64,000 bases of DNA from CAZSSM01 sp964609385 (GCA_964609385.1 CAZSSM010000032.1:1-64000), one strand, 5' to 3'; shown: positions 18,575 to 28,240, numbered from the stretch's first letter. Translations and numbers: made by a program. Notes: generated by a model not told the origin, from the letters alone.

Positions 18575-19987
18575 TCAGCCATCAATAGCCGCGGCCGGAT
18601 CGGGCAGGGGGCGGGCGATCTCATCGACCCGGTAGCCGAAGCCGGCTCGGCCCTGGCAGGTCGACCAATCGACCGAACCCTCTCGTCGCTGATAGAGTCC
18701 TTCGTGGATGCGGGCCTCGAGGGCTGAGGCTTCGGGATAGAACTGCATGCCGTTGGTCTCGACGCCCATGATCGTCCCAGCGTGCGCGGCCAGTTGGACG
18801 TGCGGGATCTGGGCGAGCATCGGATTGGTCAGATCCTGGACCATCAGGGTCATCCCATGCGCTTTGGCCCAGCTGAGGCTCAGCAGGGCACCGGTCTGGG
18901 TCTTGCAGGTCTTCAGGGCTACGCCGGTCCAGCCTAGCTCGCGACCGAGGCGCACGAGGGTCCAGTCGTGCGCGCTCTCGTCCATGAACAACGGTTTGCG
19001 CGCCGAGACCGAGCGGACATCGATCGGGTGTGCCTCCAAATCGTAAGGGAAGGGTTGTTCGACGTAGAGGATCATGCCGAAGGTCCGAGGCTCATCGAGC
19101 ACGAGACGATCGAGAATCTCGTTGACATATCCCGGATCGGTGACGGTGCAGTTGAAGTCGGCCGTCAGCCAGTCGACCCCCTCCTCCTGCGCGATCCGCC
19201 CGACGCGCACCAAGCGATCGTAATCCCAAGCGTCATCGTTGCCCCGGAGCTTCACCTTCAGGCAGGTCAGGCCGTCGCGTCGGATCCAGTCGCGGAGCAG
19301 GACCGGATAGCCGTCGTCGGGCTCGTCCCCTTTGAAATCGGCCTCTTCCAGTGCGTCGGTGCCCCCAATCAAGTGCCAAGCGCGAAGCCGTGTCGGGGCC
19401 TGAGGCTTGAGGAACTCCGAGGGAAACCGACCCGACCAGTCCCAATCCTTGTTCGAGGCCGACTCCAGATACGCGTCGAGGTCGTCGTGGAGCGTCTCGG
19501 AGCCGTACAGATTGTATATGGGTCTATCAAGTATGTTTCCGTAAGCATCATGCACGGCGATGTCGAACAGCGAGGAGCAGACCAAGGCCGACAGCCAGGG
19601 CATCGGCTCGGCCTCCGCGCCTCGCTCGGCGTTGAAGTCGCGATGAAGCGATGGCAGGACCTGCTCGTTGAAGCCATGGCCGAGTTGGAGCGGATCGCCG
19701 ACCCGGTCGAACTGCGCCCAGGCGTCGGCCAACTGCTTGGTGAAGCGGATCAGGGCCTCGTTGCGTTCGCTCCAGGTTAGTTGGCTCGGCCAAGTCCATT
19801 GGGCGCTCAGGGGAGTTTCGCCCCAGCCGAAGGCGGACCGACCGCGACCGTCCTCAACCCGGACCTGGACCCGAGCACAGACCACCTCGGTGGTCACCTC
19901 GGGGCCGAACTTCAAGGGTACCCGCGTCACCACGGGGAGGAAGTAGAGGCGGACCCCACGAACCCGGATCGCTTGTGCTTGGCTCAT
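18575..19987 (-). CDS. Enolase-superfamily protein (mandelate racemase/muconate lactonizing-like)
   Basis: 470 residues. It carries the enolase-superfamily barrel landmarks: Lys244-x-Lys246 (CLKVKLRG), metal ligands Asp277 (TADFN), Glu310 (LYVEQPFP) and Asp336 (LFMDES), and a second lysine near 359 (VALKTCKTQTG), the pattern of muconate lactonizing, OSB synthase and dipeptide epimerase relatives. These enzymes abstract a proton next to a carboxylate with Mg2+. The substrate cannot be read from sequence. It is longer than the usual 350-400 residues, with insertions between 100 and 240. ATG 19987 is chosen because upstream in-frame sequence is Arg-rich and unlike a protein start; GAGG precedes it. 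Confidence 0.82.
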   Translation of the reverse strand: MSQAQAIRVRGVRLYFLPVVTRVPLKFGPEVTTEVVCARVQVRVEDGRGRSAFGWGETPLSAQWTWPSQLTWSERNEALIRFTKQLADAWAQFDRVGDPLQLGHGFNEQVLPSLHRDFNAERGAEAEPMPWLSALVCSSLFDIAVHDAYGNILDRPIYNLYGSETLHDDLDAYLESASNKDWDWSGRFPSEFLKPQAPTRLRAWHLIGGTDALEEADFKGDEPDDGYPVLLRDWIRRDGLTCLKVKLRGNDDAWDYDRLVRVGRIAQEEGVDWLTADFNCTVTDPGYVNEILDRLVLDEPRTFGMILYVEQPFPYDLEAHPIDVRSVSARKPLFMDESAHDWTLVRLGRELGWTGVALKTCKTQTGALLSLSWAKAHGMTLMVQDLTNPMLAQIPHVQLAAHAGTIMGVETNGMQFYPEASALEARIHEGLYQRREGSVDWSTCQGRAGFGYRVDEIARPLPDPAAAIDG

Positions 19988-20109
19988 CACCGCCTCGTTT
20001 CCTCTCGAACGCATCGCCGATCGATCACAGACCTGGTCCAGGCCGACATCGGTGCTCGGTCCCCTCGCCAGATTCCCGTTAGACTCTTGAGCCGCTGCCG
20101 TTGAGTGTA

Positions 20110-21309
20110 TCAACCGGGGCTGGATCGCCCGAGCCCCCAGCCGGTCGCTCGATCGAAGACTCGGAGCGCCGACCAGGGGATCCGGATCGCCACGCGATCG
20201 CCTTGCGGTTCGTCGAGGCCCGGGAACCGTGCGCTGAGGGTCGTTCCCGCGAACTCGATCAGGCCGTACCAACCCGAATCGCATTGCCGTGAATGGGGTC
20301 GGACTGGACCGCCGATAAGTTCTAGGGTCTCGTCGGTCCGTCCAACCGGTTCGGAGGAGCTTGGACCGAGCTCGGCGTCCGAGACCCTGCTTGCGTCGAT
20401 GGGAACGACCTGCGCCGTCCAGGCCGGGATCCCGATCCAGCAGTCGCTCCCGTTCCCCGCTTGCGTCGGAATCTCCGACTGGAGAATCCTCAGATCGGTT
20501 TCGGATCGGATCGGAACTCGACCGATCGGCCTTCCCGAGTCTTCACGGATCTCCAAGGCATCCGATGCCAAATGACCCGAGAGAAGGATCCAACGATCAG
20601 GCCCACAGAGCCTCGCGACCTCGATATGGCGGGGGTGATCGCGAAGCGCGGCATACCGATCGATCTGAAGCAGTCGTCCCTGTTCGGAGAGGACGGCGAT
20701 CCGATCGACAGCGCGGGCCAGATCGGCCCAATCGTGACTGACAAACAGCGTGGTCGTACTGAATCGTCGTTGCTGATTCCGGAGGACCTCGGCCAGCGTC
20801 GCGCGTCGGGGTGGATCGAGTTGGCCGAACGGCTCGTCGAGCAAGAGGACGGCTGGTCTTCGGATCCAGGCCCGTCCCAAGGCGACGCGCTGGGCCTCGC
20901 CTCCTGAAAGCGCATGGGGCTTGCGATCAGCCAGGTGGCCGATCCCGAGCACCTCGAGGATCTCGGCGATCCGCGAGGCCCTTGTCGATGGCGCGAGCCC
21001 GGTCCGGTTCAAGGCGAAGACTAGGTTCCCTTCGACACTCAGATGCGGCATCAAGGCCGGCGTCTGCTGCATCATCGCGATTCCCCGTCGATGGGGCGGA
21101 AGGCGGTCTACTGTCGCGCCATCGATCTGAATCGAGCCGGCCTGATGCCGTTCCAGTCCAGAAATTACGCGGAGCAGGGTCGACTTGCCCGCCCCGGAAG
21201 CCCCGACCAATCCCAAGGCCTCACCGCGATCGACTCGGAGCGTGACTTGGTCCAGGGTCGGCCGGGATCGACCTGGATGGCGGAACGTGACCTCGGAAAC
21301 GCTCAGCAT
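20110..21309 (-). CDS. ABC transporter ATP-binding protein (orphan, TOBE-like C-terminus)
   Basis: This is a 399-residue ATPase with Walker A GASGAGKST (36-44), signature LSGGEAQRVALGRAW, Walker B AVLLLDEPFGQLD and the switch His in FVSHDW. The DEPFGQLD form and the extra 170 C-terminal residues are typical of importers of the molybdate/spermidine/ferric-ion class with TOBE domains. No permease or binding protein is adjacent, so the transported substrate is unknown. It sits 120 bases upstream of the enolase-like gene and 30 bases after the TPR gene, all on the minus strand, so they may share a transcript. Confidence 0.87.
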   Translation of the reverse strand: MLSVSEVTFRHPGRSRPTLDQVTLRVDRGEALGLVGASGAGKSTLLRVISGLERHQAGSIQIDGATVDRLPPHRRGIAMMQQTPALMPHLSVEGNLVFALNRTGLAPSTRASRIAEILEVLGIGHLADRKPHALSGGEAQRVALGRAWIRRPAVLLLDEPFGQLDPPRRATLAEVLRNQQRRFSTTTLFVSHDWADLARAVDRIAVLSEQGRLLQIDRYAALRDHPRHIEVARLCGPDRWILLSGHLASDALEIREDSGRPIGRVPIRSETDLRILQSEIPTQAGNGSDCWIGIPAWTAQVVPIDASRVSDAELGPSSSEPVGRTDETLELIGGPVRPHSRQCDSGWYGLIEFAGTTLSARFPGLDEPQGDRVAIRIPWSALRVFDRATGWGLGRSSPG

Positions 21310-21339
21310 TGGGGAGTTCGCCTCGATAAACAGTCGGGC

Positions 21340-22767
21340 TCAGCTTGAGCGGTCGCCGGGAGATCGCCTCACGTCGTCGTCCTGTTCGGGGTCCTGGTCC
21401 CGACCCGCCTCGTCGATGATCTGCGAACGGAAATAGTTGGCTTTGCCGTGTTCGCCACGCTCCTGGAAATAAGTCGCGACCCGACGGTTGGTCTCTGGGT
21501 CATGCGGCTCGCGTTCGAGCAAGAGCCGGGCTTGCTGGACGGCCTCCTCGCCGCGACCGTGTTCGAAGAGCCAGTCGACGATCCGGCGCCGGAGTTCCAA
21601 GTCGCCGGGGTTGAAGAACAGCTCGCGTCGGTATTCGTCGGCCACCACGTTCTCGCGACGGATCCGTTGGCCGATGGCGAACTGCTCGGCGGCCTCGTCG
21701 ACCCGACCCTCCAGCCTCAAGAGCCGACCGAGGGTGTAACGCGCCTCGGGATCGTAGGGGAACTTCTCGATAGAGCGATCCAATCTTTCATGAGCGCGAT
21801 CATACTGCTCCGTAACCAGGTCGATGGTCGCGCCGATCCGAAGAAACTCCGGGTCGTCGGGTCGCAAGTCCACGGCGCGGTTGATGAGGTCGACAGCGCG
21901 CTCGCGCTGTCCGAGTTCGCGAGCGTTCTGGCCGGCTCGCAAAAGGACGATTGGATTGTCGGGCTCCAAGGCGAGCACATGCTCATAGTGAACCGCGGCC
22001 TCGGTAAAGCGGCCGATCTCGCGGAGTTGGTTGGCCAGGCCGAGCCCGGCTTCCACGTGATCTGGTTCGCGCTTCAAGGCCTCCTCATAGGCCCGGATAA
22101 CCCGGGCGGCGCCGCGGTCGCGGGCCACTTCGGCGAGTGCTCGAACGCAGTGCGGCTCCGGGTCGTTGGGGGCGTCCCGGATCCAGCGGTCCAATATGGG
22201 ATCGACGGCACCGATTCGATACGTGTTGACATAGATCTGAGCCAAGGCACGCGCAACTTCGGGCTGCGGGCGCTCCTTGTCACGCAAGGCCTCGACCAGA
22301 AACGGCTCGGCGCCCTCGGAATCGCCGTCCAAGGCCATGACGACGCCGAGGATCCCCTGAATCAACCTCGTGTCGACACCGCCGTTGCGGGCCGGGTCGA
22401 GGTGGATCAGGGCGGTTTGCGGATCCTCTTGCCGTAACGCGATTCGGGCACGGAGATAGTGGGCCGAACCCAACATCGGAGACTCGTTGAGGAGTTGATC
22501 AACCTTCGTCTTCGCCGACTCGTACTCGCCACGATCCAGCAGGTCGCGGATGATGCTCAGGGCATCGTCTCGCTCCGACGAGCATCCGACCGGGACGATC
22601 GCCGCTAAGGCTAGCCCGACCAGCAGGACCAAGGTTGATCGGCCATCAGCCCGAAGGCCCAGTAGTCGATTCGGGTCCTGCTTCCAAGAAGCGAGCCGTG
22701 ACACGAGGAATCGTCCTTCCACGGTTCCGAAATGAATGTGATGAGGGTCCGTGGTCGGGAATGTCAT
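21340..22767 (-). CDS. TPR-repeat protein, probable lipoprotein
   Basis: 475 residues from the ATG at 22767. After a polar leader, a hydrophobic stretch (STLVLLVGLALAAIVPVGC) ends in a Cys that could be lipidated, although the lipobox is not ideal. The rest is at least nine TPR units (for example EAAVHYEHVLALEPDNPIVL and RAVDLINRAVDLRPDDPEFL), which mediate protein-protein contacts. The start is uncertain: an internal GTG 45 bases later is also possible, and upstream residues overlap the preceding gene. It is the last of three tandem TPR genes. Confidence 0.78.
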   Translation of the reverse strand: MTFPTTDPHHIHFGTVEGRFLVSRLASWKQDPNRLLGLRADGRSTLVLLVGLALAAIVPVGCSSERDDALSIIRDLLDRGEYESAKTKVDQLLNESPMLGSAHYLRARIALRQEDPQTALIHLDPARNGGVDTRLIQGILGVVMALDGDSEGAEPFLVEALRDKERPQPEVARALAQIYVNTYRIGAVDPILDRWIRDAPNDPEPHCVRALAEVARDRGAARVIRAYEEALKREPDHVEAGLGLANQLREIGRFTEAAVHYEHVLALEPDNPIVLLRAGQNARELGQRERAVDLINRAVDLRPDDPEFLRIGATIDLVTEQYDRAHERLDRSIEKFPYDPEARYTLGRLLRLEGRVDEAAEQFAIGQRIRRENVVADEYRRELFFNPGDLELRRRIVDWLFEHGRGEEAVQQARLLLEREPHDPETNRRVATYFQERGEHGKANYFRSQIIDEAGRDQDPEQDDDVRRSPGDRSS

Positions 22768-22804
22768 GGAGCATTGATGACCGCCGATCGGAACCACAGT
22801 GAAG

Positions 22805-24130
22805 TCAAGGGATCCGGGCGATCTCGTCCTCGTGACCGTCCATTGACGGGTGGGAGTCATGCGAGGTCTCGGGCACCAACCGCGCGACGCCGTCGGCCTC
22901 ACGAGTGAGACCGAGGACCTCAAACAACTCGGACATTCGGCGGAGCACGGCAGCCAACCGTTCTTGACGCTCCGAACCTGGAGCATTGAGCGCGTCGATG
23001 TATTGATTGAACACGGGTGTTAGCTCGCCCTGGGCCTCGACGATCCGACGATGCCGTTCGATCGGCTCACGCGCCTCGCGATCTTTCCCGAGTCGCTTTC
23101 GGATCCGGAAGAGCCGGAACAGGGCGGGGGGGTCGTCAGGCTCTCGCTGAACGACACGTGTGAAGGCTTTCTCAGCCCCTTCGAAGTCCCCTTGCTCCTG
23201 CAACCAGACGCCCCGGAAGTAGAGGCAACGCGGTGTGTCGAGCGCGTCGTCTGGGACCTCGCGAAAGATCGGCCCCATCGCGTCGATCTGATCGCGGTGG
23301 GAGAGCATTTCCAGGCGGGCCTGTTGGATCAACGGCTCGTCGGGATGCTGCTTCAGAGCGATTTGCAGGTGTCGGTCGGCCTGGGCAAACTGAGTCTTGG
23401 CCTCGTCGGGATCGGGGGCGGTCCGGGCCAGGTAATCCCAGGCCATCGCCAAAGGGACCCGCGACCGCCAGTCCTCTGGATCGGCCTCCACGTAGCGCGA
23501 AAGGACCTCGACACCCTCCTTGGCCGAGGGGCGCTCGGTCTCGATCAAGGTTCGGAAACTCATGACCATCGCTTCACGCTGGGCGTCTAGAACTCCCTGG
23601 GAACGCTGATAGGAGTTCCAGATCTGATCGCGCATCTCATCGATCCGGTTTTGGATCTGATAGAGGTTGAGCAGTTGTCCCTCAACGTCGCCCAATCGCG
23701 GTCGTTCAACCGGATGGTTGGGATCGTCTTGCAGATAAGCCGACCAGGCCCGTTCGGCGCGTCGGGCGTAACCGGCCTCGATCCAGATCTGTCCCTCCAG
23801 GGCAAGGGCGGCCTTCTTGTTCGGGTACCAATCGGGCACCTGTTCGAGTCGGCTCGCTGCACGGATCGGTTCGCCACGCGCCTGATCGAGGGAGGCGCGG
23901 AGCATCAGGGCATCGCCGTGATGGGGCGAGCGCGCAAGCAGGTGATCCAGGAGCCGAACCGCCTCATCTTCCCGGCCGCTCTGAAGCGTCTGGAGGACCT
24001 CACTGAACTCGGGGACGGGACGCCGAGTCCATGTTAGCCAGAGGTTCACCACTAATAAGGAGACGATCATTAGCCAGAGCAAGGCACCGACCCATCCGAT
24101 GCCTCGACGGGGACGCGAATCCCGAGTCAC
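22805..24130 (-). CDS. TPR-repeat membrane-anchored protein
   Basis: 441 residues with an N-terminal anchor (WVGALLWLMIVSLLVVNLWL, about residues 13-33) followed by TPR-like helices to about residue 360, for example DFEGAEKAFTRVVQREPDDP. The C-terminal 80 residues are charged. The start is GTG in a GTGA overlap with the upstream TPR gene, so the two are probably translated together. No enzymatic motif is visible. Likely an assembly or scaffold protein facing the periplasm. Confidence 0.83.
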   Translation of the reverse strand: MTRDSRPRRGIGWVGALLWLMIVSLLVVNLWLTWTRRPVPEFSEVLQTLQSGREDEAVRLLDHLLARSPHHGDALMLRASLDQARGEPIRAASRLEQVPDWYPNKKAALALEGQIWIEAGYARRAERAWSAYLQDDPNHPVERPRLGDVEGQLLNLYQIQNRIDEMRDQIWNSYQRSQGVLDAQREAMVMSFRTLIETERPSAKEGVEVLSRYVEADPEDWRSRVPLAMAWDYLARTAPDPDEAKTQFAQADRHLQIALKQHPDEPLIQQARLEMLSHRDQIDAMGPIFREVPDDALDTPRCLYFRGVWLQEQGDFEGAEKAFTRVVQREPDDPPALFRLFRIRKRLGKDREAREPIERHRRIVEAQGELTPVFNQYIDALNAPGSERQERLAAVLRRMSELFEVLGLTREADGVARLVPETSHDSHPSMDGHEDEIARIP

Positions 24131-25302
24131 GGTTGCGGCTCCTCCGAGATCAGCGATTCAGGCAGAAACCCCATACCTCCGGTCTGGGGCTGCTCGCGAC
24201 GCAGCGTGTTGAACCGTTCGAGCGCCTCCCGCTCCCGTTGGCGATCCCCCCGAATTTTGTGGGCCAGGCTAAGCTGATACCAAGCGAAGGCGGACGAGGG
24301 ATCGATCGTTAAGGCCTGATCCAATTGGTCCATCGCTTCGTCGATCCGACCCTCCTGGATGTAGGTCCGTCCCAGTTGGAGCCGGGGGAACAACCGATTG
24401 GGTCGCTTCTTGATCGAGCGACGCCAGAGCTCACAGCCGCGTTCCACGTTCCCGAGTCGGCGATGGGCCAAGCCTAGCAGGTCGAGCAGGCGGGGATCGT
24501 CGGTGAGCTGGGCCCAAGGGGTCACCCGTTCGACCGCCTTGTCGTAGCGTTCGACGCCGACCACGCTTTCTGCATAGCGTCGAAACACCATGATTCGATC
24601 GATGTTTGGTGGAAGCTCGACCAGGTCGGGATCGATCTCGAGCAAGTTGGAGTAGGCCCACTCGCAGTTGACCAAGTCGTCGGTCTCGTAATAGAAGCGG
24701 CCCAGCATCGCCAGGGCGATCGGGCGATGTTCGGGGTTCTCGGCCAGCCGAAGGGCCAACATTTTGGCGTGACGGGTGTCGCCCCAGGTGTAGAGCAGGG
24801 CAGCGAACCGTCGGAGGACCATCGGATCATCAGGGTCCTGCACGATAAGTTCGTCGTAGGCTTGGATGGCCTCTGTCTGGAGGTTGGATTGGGCTAAGCC
24901 GAAGGCACGGATCTCCAGGTCATCGCGACTAAGCTGGCCGTTTCGCCGAAGATCCTGGTAATAAGTCTCCGCACGGGCCCCATAGACCAACTGGCTGAGA
25001 CTCAACGCGGCGATCCGCCTCGCATCGTCTCTCCAAGGACGATCCTCGAGCACATCCTCTGCGAGCCTGAGCGCTTCGAGATACTCGGCGCGTTGATAAG
25101 CATCGTGGGCCTGCACGATCCGAGGCTCTTGAGTGGCATGCCAAAGTGTGGCGATGATGAGAGAGGGAAACAAGACGATCCCGAGCAAGCTCGCCGGCGA
25201 TGGGGATCGTTTGCTCTTCGGTGGCGGGTCTTGACCTGAGCGGACGTCCGGTTGCTCGACGACCGTGTCCAACGCGAACTCTCCGTTGATAGGCGCGTTC
25301 AC
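24127..25302 (-). CDS. TPR-repeat membrane-anchored protein, first gene of the TPR operon
   Basis: 391 residues. A polar 38-residue leader precedes one membrane span (SLLGIVLFPSLIIATLWHA), then TPR units, clearest near the C-terminus (GRIDEAMDQLDQALTIDPSS). GTG start; no other start fits the leader. It overlaps the next TPR gene at GTGA. The three TPR proteins have similar design (anchor or lipid, then repeats) and may form one envelope complex; this is inference. Confidence 0.82.
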   Translation of the reverse strand: MNAPINGEFALDTVVEQPDVRSGQDPPPKSKRSPSPASLLGIVLFPSLIIATLWHATQEPRIVQAHDAYQRAEYLEALRLAEDVLEDRPWRDDARRIAALSLSQLVYGARAETYYQDLRRNGQLSRDDLEIRAFGLAQSNLQTEAIQAYDELIVQDPDDPMVLRRFAALLYTWGDTRHAKMLALRLAENPEHRPIALAMLGRFYYETDDLVNCEWAYSNLLEIDPDLVELPPNIDRIMVFRRYAESVVGVERYDKAVERVTPWAQLTDDPRLLDLLGLAHRRLGNVERGCELWRRSIKKRPNRLFPRLQLGRTYIQEGRIDEAMDQLDQALTIDPSSAFAWYQLSLAHKIRGDRQREREALERFNTLRREQPQTGGMGFLPESLISEEPQP

Positions 25303-25397
25303 GATTGATGCGCGAAGGAAAACGGCCTTACTTGTGGTACAGGACCCGGACGCCGAGAAATCAGAAGTGATCTAGGCCGAGTGGTGAACCGACTGAG

Positions 25398-25444
25398 AAA
25401 AGCGGGCAGACCGTACCATGAGGCATTATGGTGCGGTCTGCCCG
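25398..25444 (-). terminator. Strong rho-independent terminator of the small lipoprotein gene
   Basis: A 17-base-pair stem (arms 25403-25419 and 25428-25444, one G-T wobble) with an 8-base loop. Read on the minus strand it is followed by CTTTTCTC, a short T tract. It lies 80 bases after the stop of the minus-strand lipoprotein gene, and isolates that gene from the TPR operon. Confidence 0.8.
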
Positions 25445-25523
25445 AGAAGCCGATCGCTTTGACATGATCAAAGTCGATGATGATTGGGTCTAGGAGGATA
25501 TGACCGCTTGTTGGTCAATGCGA

Positions 25524-25718
25524 TCAGCCCGGGTAGTTATCGCCTTCGCCCTCACCAGCGGCCGGCTCTTGCTCTTGGGTTTCGTAATCTTCGTAGCTTG
25601 AGACGCCGCCTTCGCCGCTGCCGGACTCTTCGGTATCCACTTGATTGGGTTCCGAGCAACCGCTGAAGACGAACAGGATGAGAGACAGGGCGGCGAGGAG
25701 GCGGAGGAACGCGTTCAC
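25524..25718 (-). CDS. Small acidic lipoprotein (64 aa)
   Basis: It starts with GTG preceded by GGAG 7 bases upstream. Residues 1-21 (MNAFLRLLAALSLILFVFSGC) are a lipoprotein signal with lipobox FSGC, so Cys21 should be lipidated. The mature part of about 43 residues is very acidic and rich in Glu, Gly, Ser and Tyr. The following strong terminator supports a real transcript. No function is recognised. Confidence 0.75.
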   Translation of the reverse strand: MNAFLRLLAALSLILFVFSGCSEPNQVDTEESGSGEGGVSSYEDYETQEQEPAAGEGEGDNYPG

Positions 25719-26248
25719 GGGTAGACTCCGAGATGCTTGCGAATGTTGGTCGTTTGAAAGGTTGCAACGTGCAAGGGGAGAGGTCGGGTCGACCTCAGGT
25801 CGCCTGCTCTCCTGGGTCGTGTCGCTTGGTCACGACTTGGTCGATGCGGAGCGGGCACGATATGGAGGAGGGTGGCTATGTCCAGTATCGAGACTGGCGC
25901 GGAGAGCGTCAAGATTTGGATAGTTCGCAGGCTAGATTCGATGAAGGTCGCGAGCTACTCCAGATTGATCACCGAAAGCACGCAGCACGTGCGCCGAGCG
26001 TTATCGGGTCGGACACGGTCAGCAGCAGAAATCGGGCCAGTCTTCGTCTAAGATCACTGAGCACGCGTCGGCCGAGGCCGAGACGCAGGCGGCTCGATCG
26101 AGCCACTCTCGAATCCGCTGACCCGACGAGGCCGGCATCGCGGCGTTGAAAGTGACCAGCGGTTCGGGATCGCCGATCAACTCTCAGGGCTGAGCGGATC
26201 CGCCCACTCTGACGGGCCGCGCCACGGGAATCGAAGCGAGGAGGTCCC
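25719..26248. other. 530-base intergenic region between divergent genes
   Basis: It separates the minus-strand lipoprotein gene from the plus-strand ABC gene, so it should hold both promoters. Short open frames here have Arg/Ser-rich compositions typical of GC-rich noise. No repeat or RNA gene is seen. Confidence 0.4.
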
Positions 26249-27166
26249 ATGAACGCGATACACATCGAGGGGTTGCGGAAGACCTACGAGAACGGCTTCG
26301 AGGCCCTCAAAGGGATCGATTTGGAGGTCGAGCAGGGGGACTTCTTCGCGCTGTTGGGACCCAATGGCGCGGGCAAGACGACGGCGATCGGGATCATGAC
26401 CTCACTGGTCCGCAAGTCCTCCGGCAAGGTTGTCATCTTTGGCCACGACATCGACCACGAGTTCGAGCAGGCCAAGGCCTGTCTCGGCGTCGTTCCCCAG
26501 GAAATCAATTGCAACCTGTTTGAGACCTGCCGCCAGATCTTGGTGCACCAAGCCGGCTACTATGGCGTGCCACGCCGTGAGGCCAACCAGCGTTGTGAGC
26601 GATATCTCAAGGAGTTGGGCCTCTGGGAGAAGCGGGACACGGTCTCGCGCGCCCTCTCGGGTGGCATGAAGCGACGGCTCATGATCGCCCGCTCTCTAGT
26701 CCATCAGCCCCGTCTCCTGATCCTTGACGAACCGACTGCCGGCGTCGACATCGAGCTGAGACGTACCATGTGGGACTTCCTTCGCGAGATTAATCGCGAG
26801 GGGACGACCATCATCTTGACCACGCATTACCTGGAAGAGGCCGAGCAGCTCTGCCAGAACCTGGCGATCATCGACCATGGGGAGATCCAAGAGCGGTCCG
26901 ATATGCGGAGCTTGCTCCGACGTCTGGCGATGCAGAGCTACATCATCGAGCTGGGGGAGCCTCTTGAGGACGTTCCCGAATCAGACCACTTCCGGCCCGT
27001 TCTCTCGGATCCTTCGACCTTGGAAGTCTCCCTGAATCGCGAGACTTCGCTCAACGAACTCTTCGGCTGGCTCAACCAGCACGGCCTAGTCGTCTCCAGT
27101 CTAAGGCCCCGCGCAAACCGACTGGAGGAACTCTTCCTCCAACTGGTCTCCAAGAAACCGGCCTGA
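26249..27166 (+). CDS. yadG: ABC-2 exporter ATP-binding protein, YadG-like
   Basis: 305 residues. Walker A GPNGAGKTT, signature LSGGMKRRLMIARSLVHQP, Walker B LLILDEPTAGVD and the switch TTHYLEEAEQLC are all present. The text between them (ACLGVVPQEINCNLF, HQAGYYGVPRREA) is close to E. coli YadG. GAGGAGG lies just before the ATG. With the permease 143 bases downstream it should form a complete ABC-2 exporter. The substrate of YadGH is not established. Confidence 0.9.
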   Translation: MNAIHIEGLRKTYENGFEALKGIDLEVEQGDFFALLGPNGAGKTTAIGIMTSLVRKSSGKVVIFGHDIDHEFEQAKACLGVVPQEINCNLFETCRQILVHQAGYYGVPRREANQRCERYLKELGLWEKRDTVSRALSGGMKRRLMIARSLVHQPRLLILDEPTAGVDIELRRTMWDFLREINREGTTIILTTHYLEEAEQLCQNLAIIDHGEIQERSDMRSLLRRLAMQSYIIELGEPLEDVPESDHFRPVLSDPSTLEVSLNRETSLNELFGWLNQHGLVVSSLRPRANRLEELFLQLVSKKPA

Positions 27167-27309
27167 GCTTGAGCCAGGTGAATCCCATTCTTCGAAGCCG
27201 GCCCCGAACCGATCGGGCGCATGGCGCTGCCGTACACGCTCTCTAATCTGACGGGCCGCCATCTCTGCTCTGCGCAGTCCTCCTTTTCAACATAACCCCA
27301 TGCGGAACC

Positions 27310-28089
27310 ATGCTGAGCTATCCCAACCGCGTCGCCTTCATGACGATCGTCCGCAAGGAGGTCGATCGCTTCCTACGGATCTGGGCGCAGACGTTGCTCC
27401 CGCCGGCGATCACCATGTCGCTCTATTTCATCGTCTTCGGGCAGTTGATCGGCCGTCGGATCGGCACGATCGGTGACTATTCCTATATGGCTTTCGTCGT
27501 GCCCGGCCTGGTCATGATGTCGGTGATCAACAACGCTTACTCAAATGTGAGCAGCTCATTCTTCAGTGCCAAGTTTCAGAAGCACGTCGAGGAGATCCTG
27601 GTGGCGCCGGTGCCAGACTCGCTGGTCATGATCGGTTATGTGGTGGCCGGGGTGATGCGCGGCCTGATGGTCGGTCTGATCGTGACTGGCATCTCCTTAT
27701 TCTTCACGAGCCTCCAACTGCACAACATCGCCGTAACCCTCTCGGTGGTCGTCCTGACGGCGATCCTGTTCAGCATCGGCGGATTCGTCAACGCGATGCT
27801 GGCCCGCAAGTTCGACGATATCGCCATTGTGCCGACCTTCGTGCTGGTCCCGATGACTTACTTGGGCGGGGTCTTCTACTCCGTCGAGATGATCCCCGAC
27901 CCTTGGCAATACCTGGCACGGGCCAACCCGATCCTCTACATGGTCGAGGCGTTCCGTCATGGGATGCTTGGACCGGAGGCCGCGTCAATCGACCTACCCA
28001 TCGCTTACTTGATCATTTTGGCTTTCATTGTCATTTTTTATGGGATCGGTCTAGCTTTGATGAAGCGTGGAGTCGGACTGCGGTCTTGA
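27310..28089 (+). CDS. yadH: ABC-2 exporter permease, YadH-like
   Basis: 259 residues with six predicted membrane spans. The start (ALKEV-type motif IVRKEVDRFLRIWAQTLLPP) and the stretch MSLYFIVFGQLIGRRIG are as in YadH, and the central YLGGVFYSVEMIPDPWQYLA is the classic ABC-2 signature region. It follows the YadG-like ATPase in the same direction. A later Met (residue 11) could also start translation. Membrane component of the exporter; substrate unknown. Confidence 0.9.
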   Translation: MLSYPNRVAFMTIVRKEVDRFLRIWAQTLLPPAITMSLYFIVFGQLIGRRIGTIGDYSYMAFVVPGLVMMSVINNAYSNVSSSFFSAKFQKHVEEILVAPVPDSLVMIGYVVAGVMRGLMVGLIVTGISLFFTSLQLHNIAVTLSVVVLTAILFSIGGFVNAMLARKFDDIAIVPTFVLVPMTYLGGVFYSVEMIPDPWQYLARANPILYMVEAFRHGMLGPEAASIDLPIAYLIILAFIVIFYGIGLALMKRGVGLRS

Positions 28090-28240
28090 TCATTTTCGAG
28101 TCGTCTCATGACGAACGGTTGGTATCGAGGATTGGGGTGTCTCAACCATTGGTTCATGGACTTCAAGCTTCTCTGCATAGGGCATCCAGACCTTGACCCA
28201 TCCCGGAATAGCTGAGGGACCATCGGACATCGGCGGTCAA

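Noticed and set aside
25733..26149. 138-codon plus-strand frame in the long intergenic region
   Set aside because: Arg/Ser-rich product, no motif, covers the expected promoter area of the lipoprotein gene.
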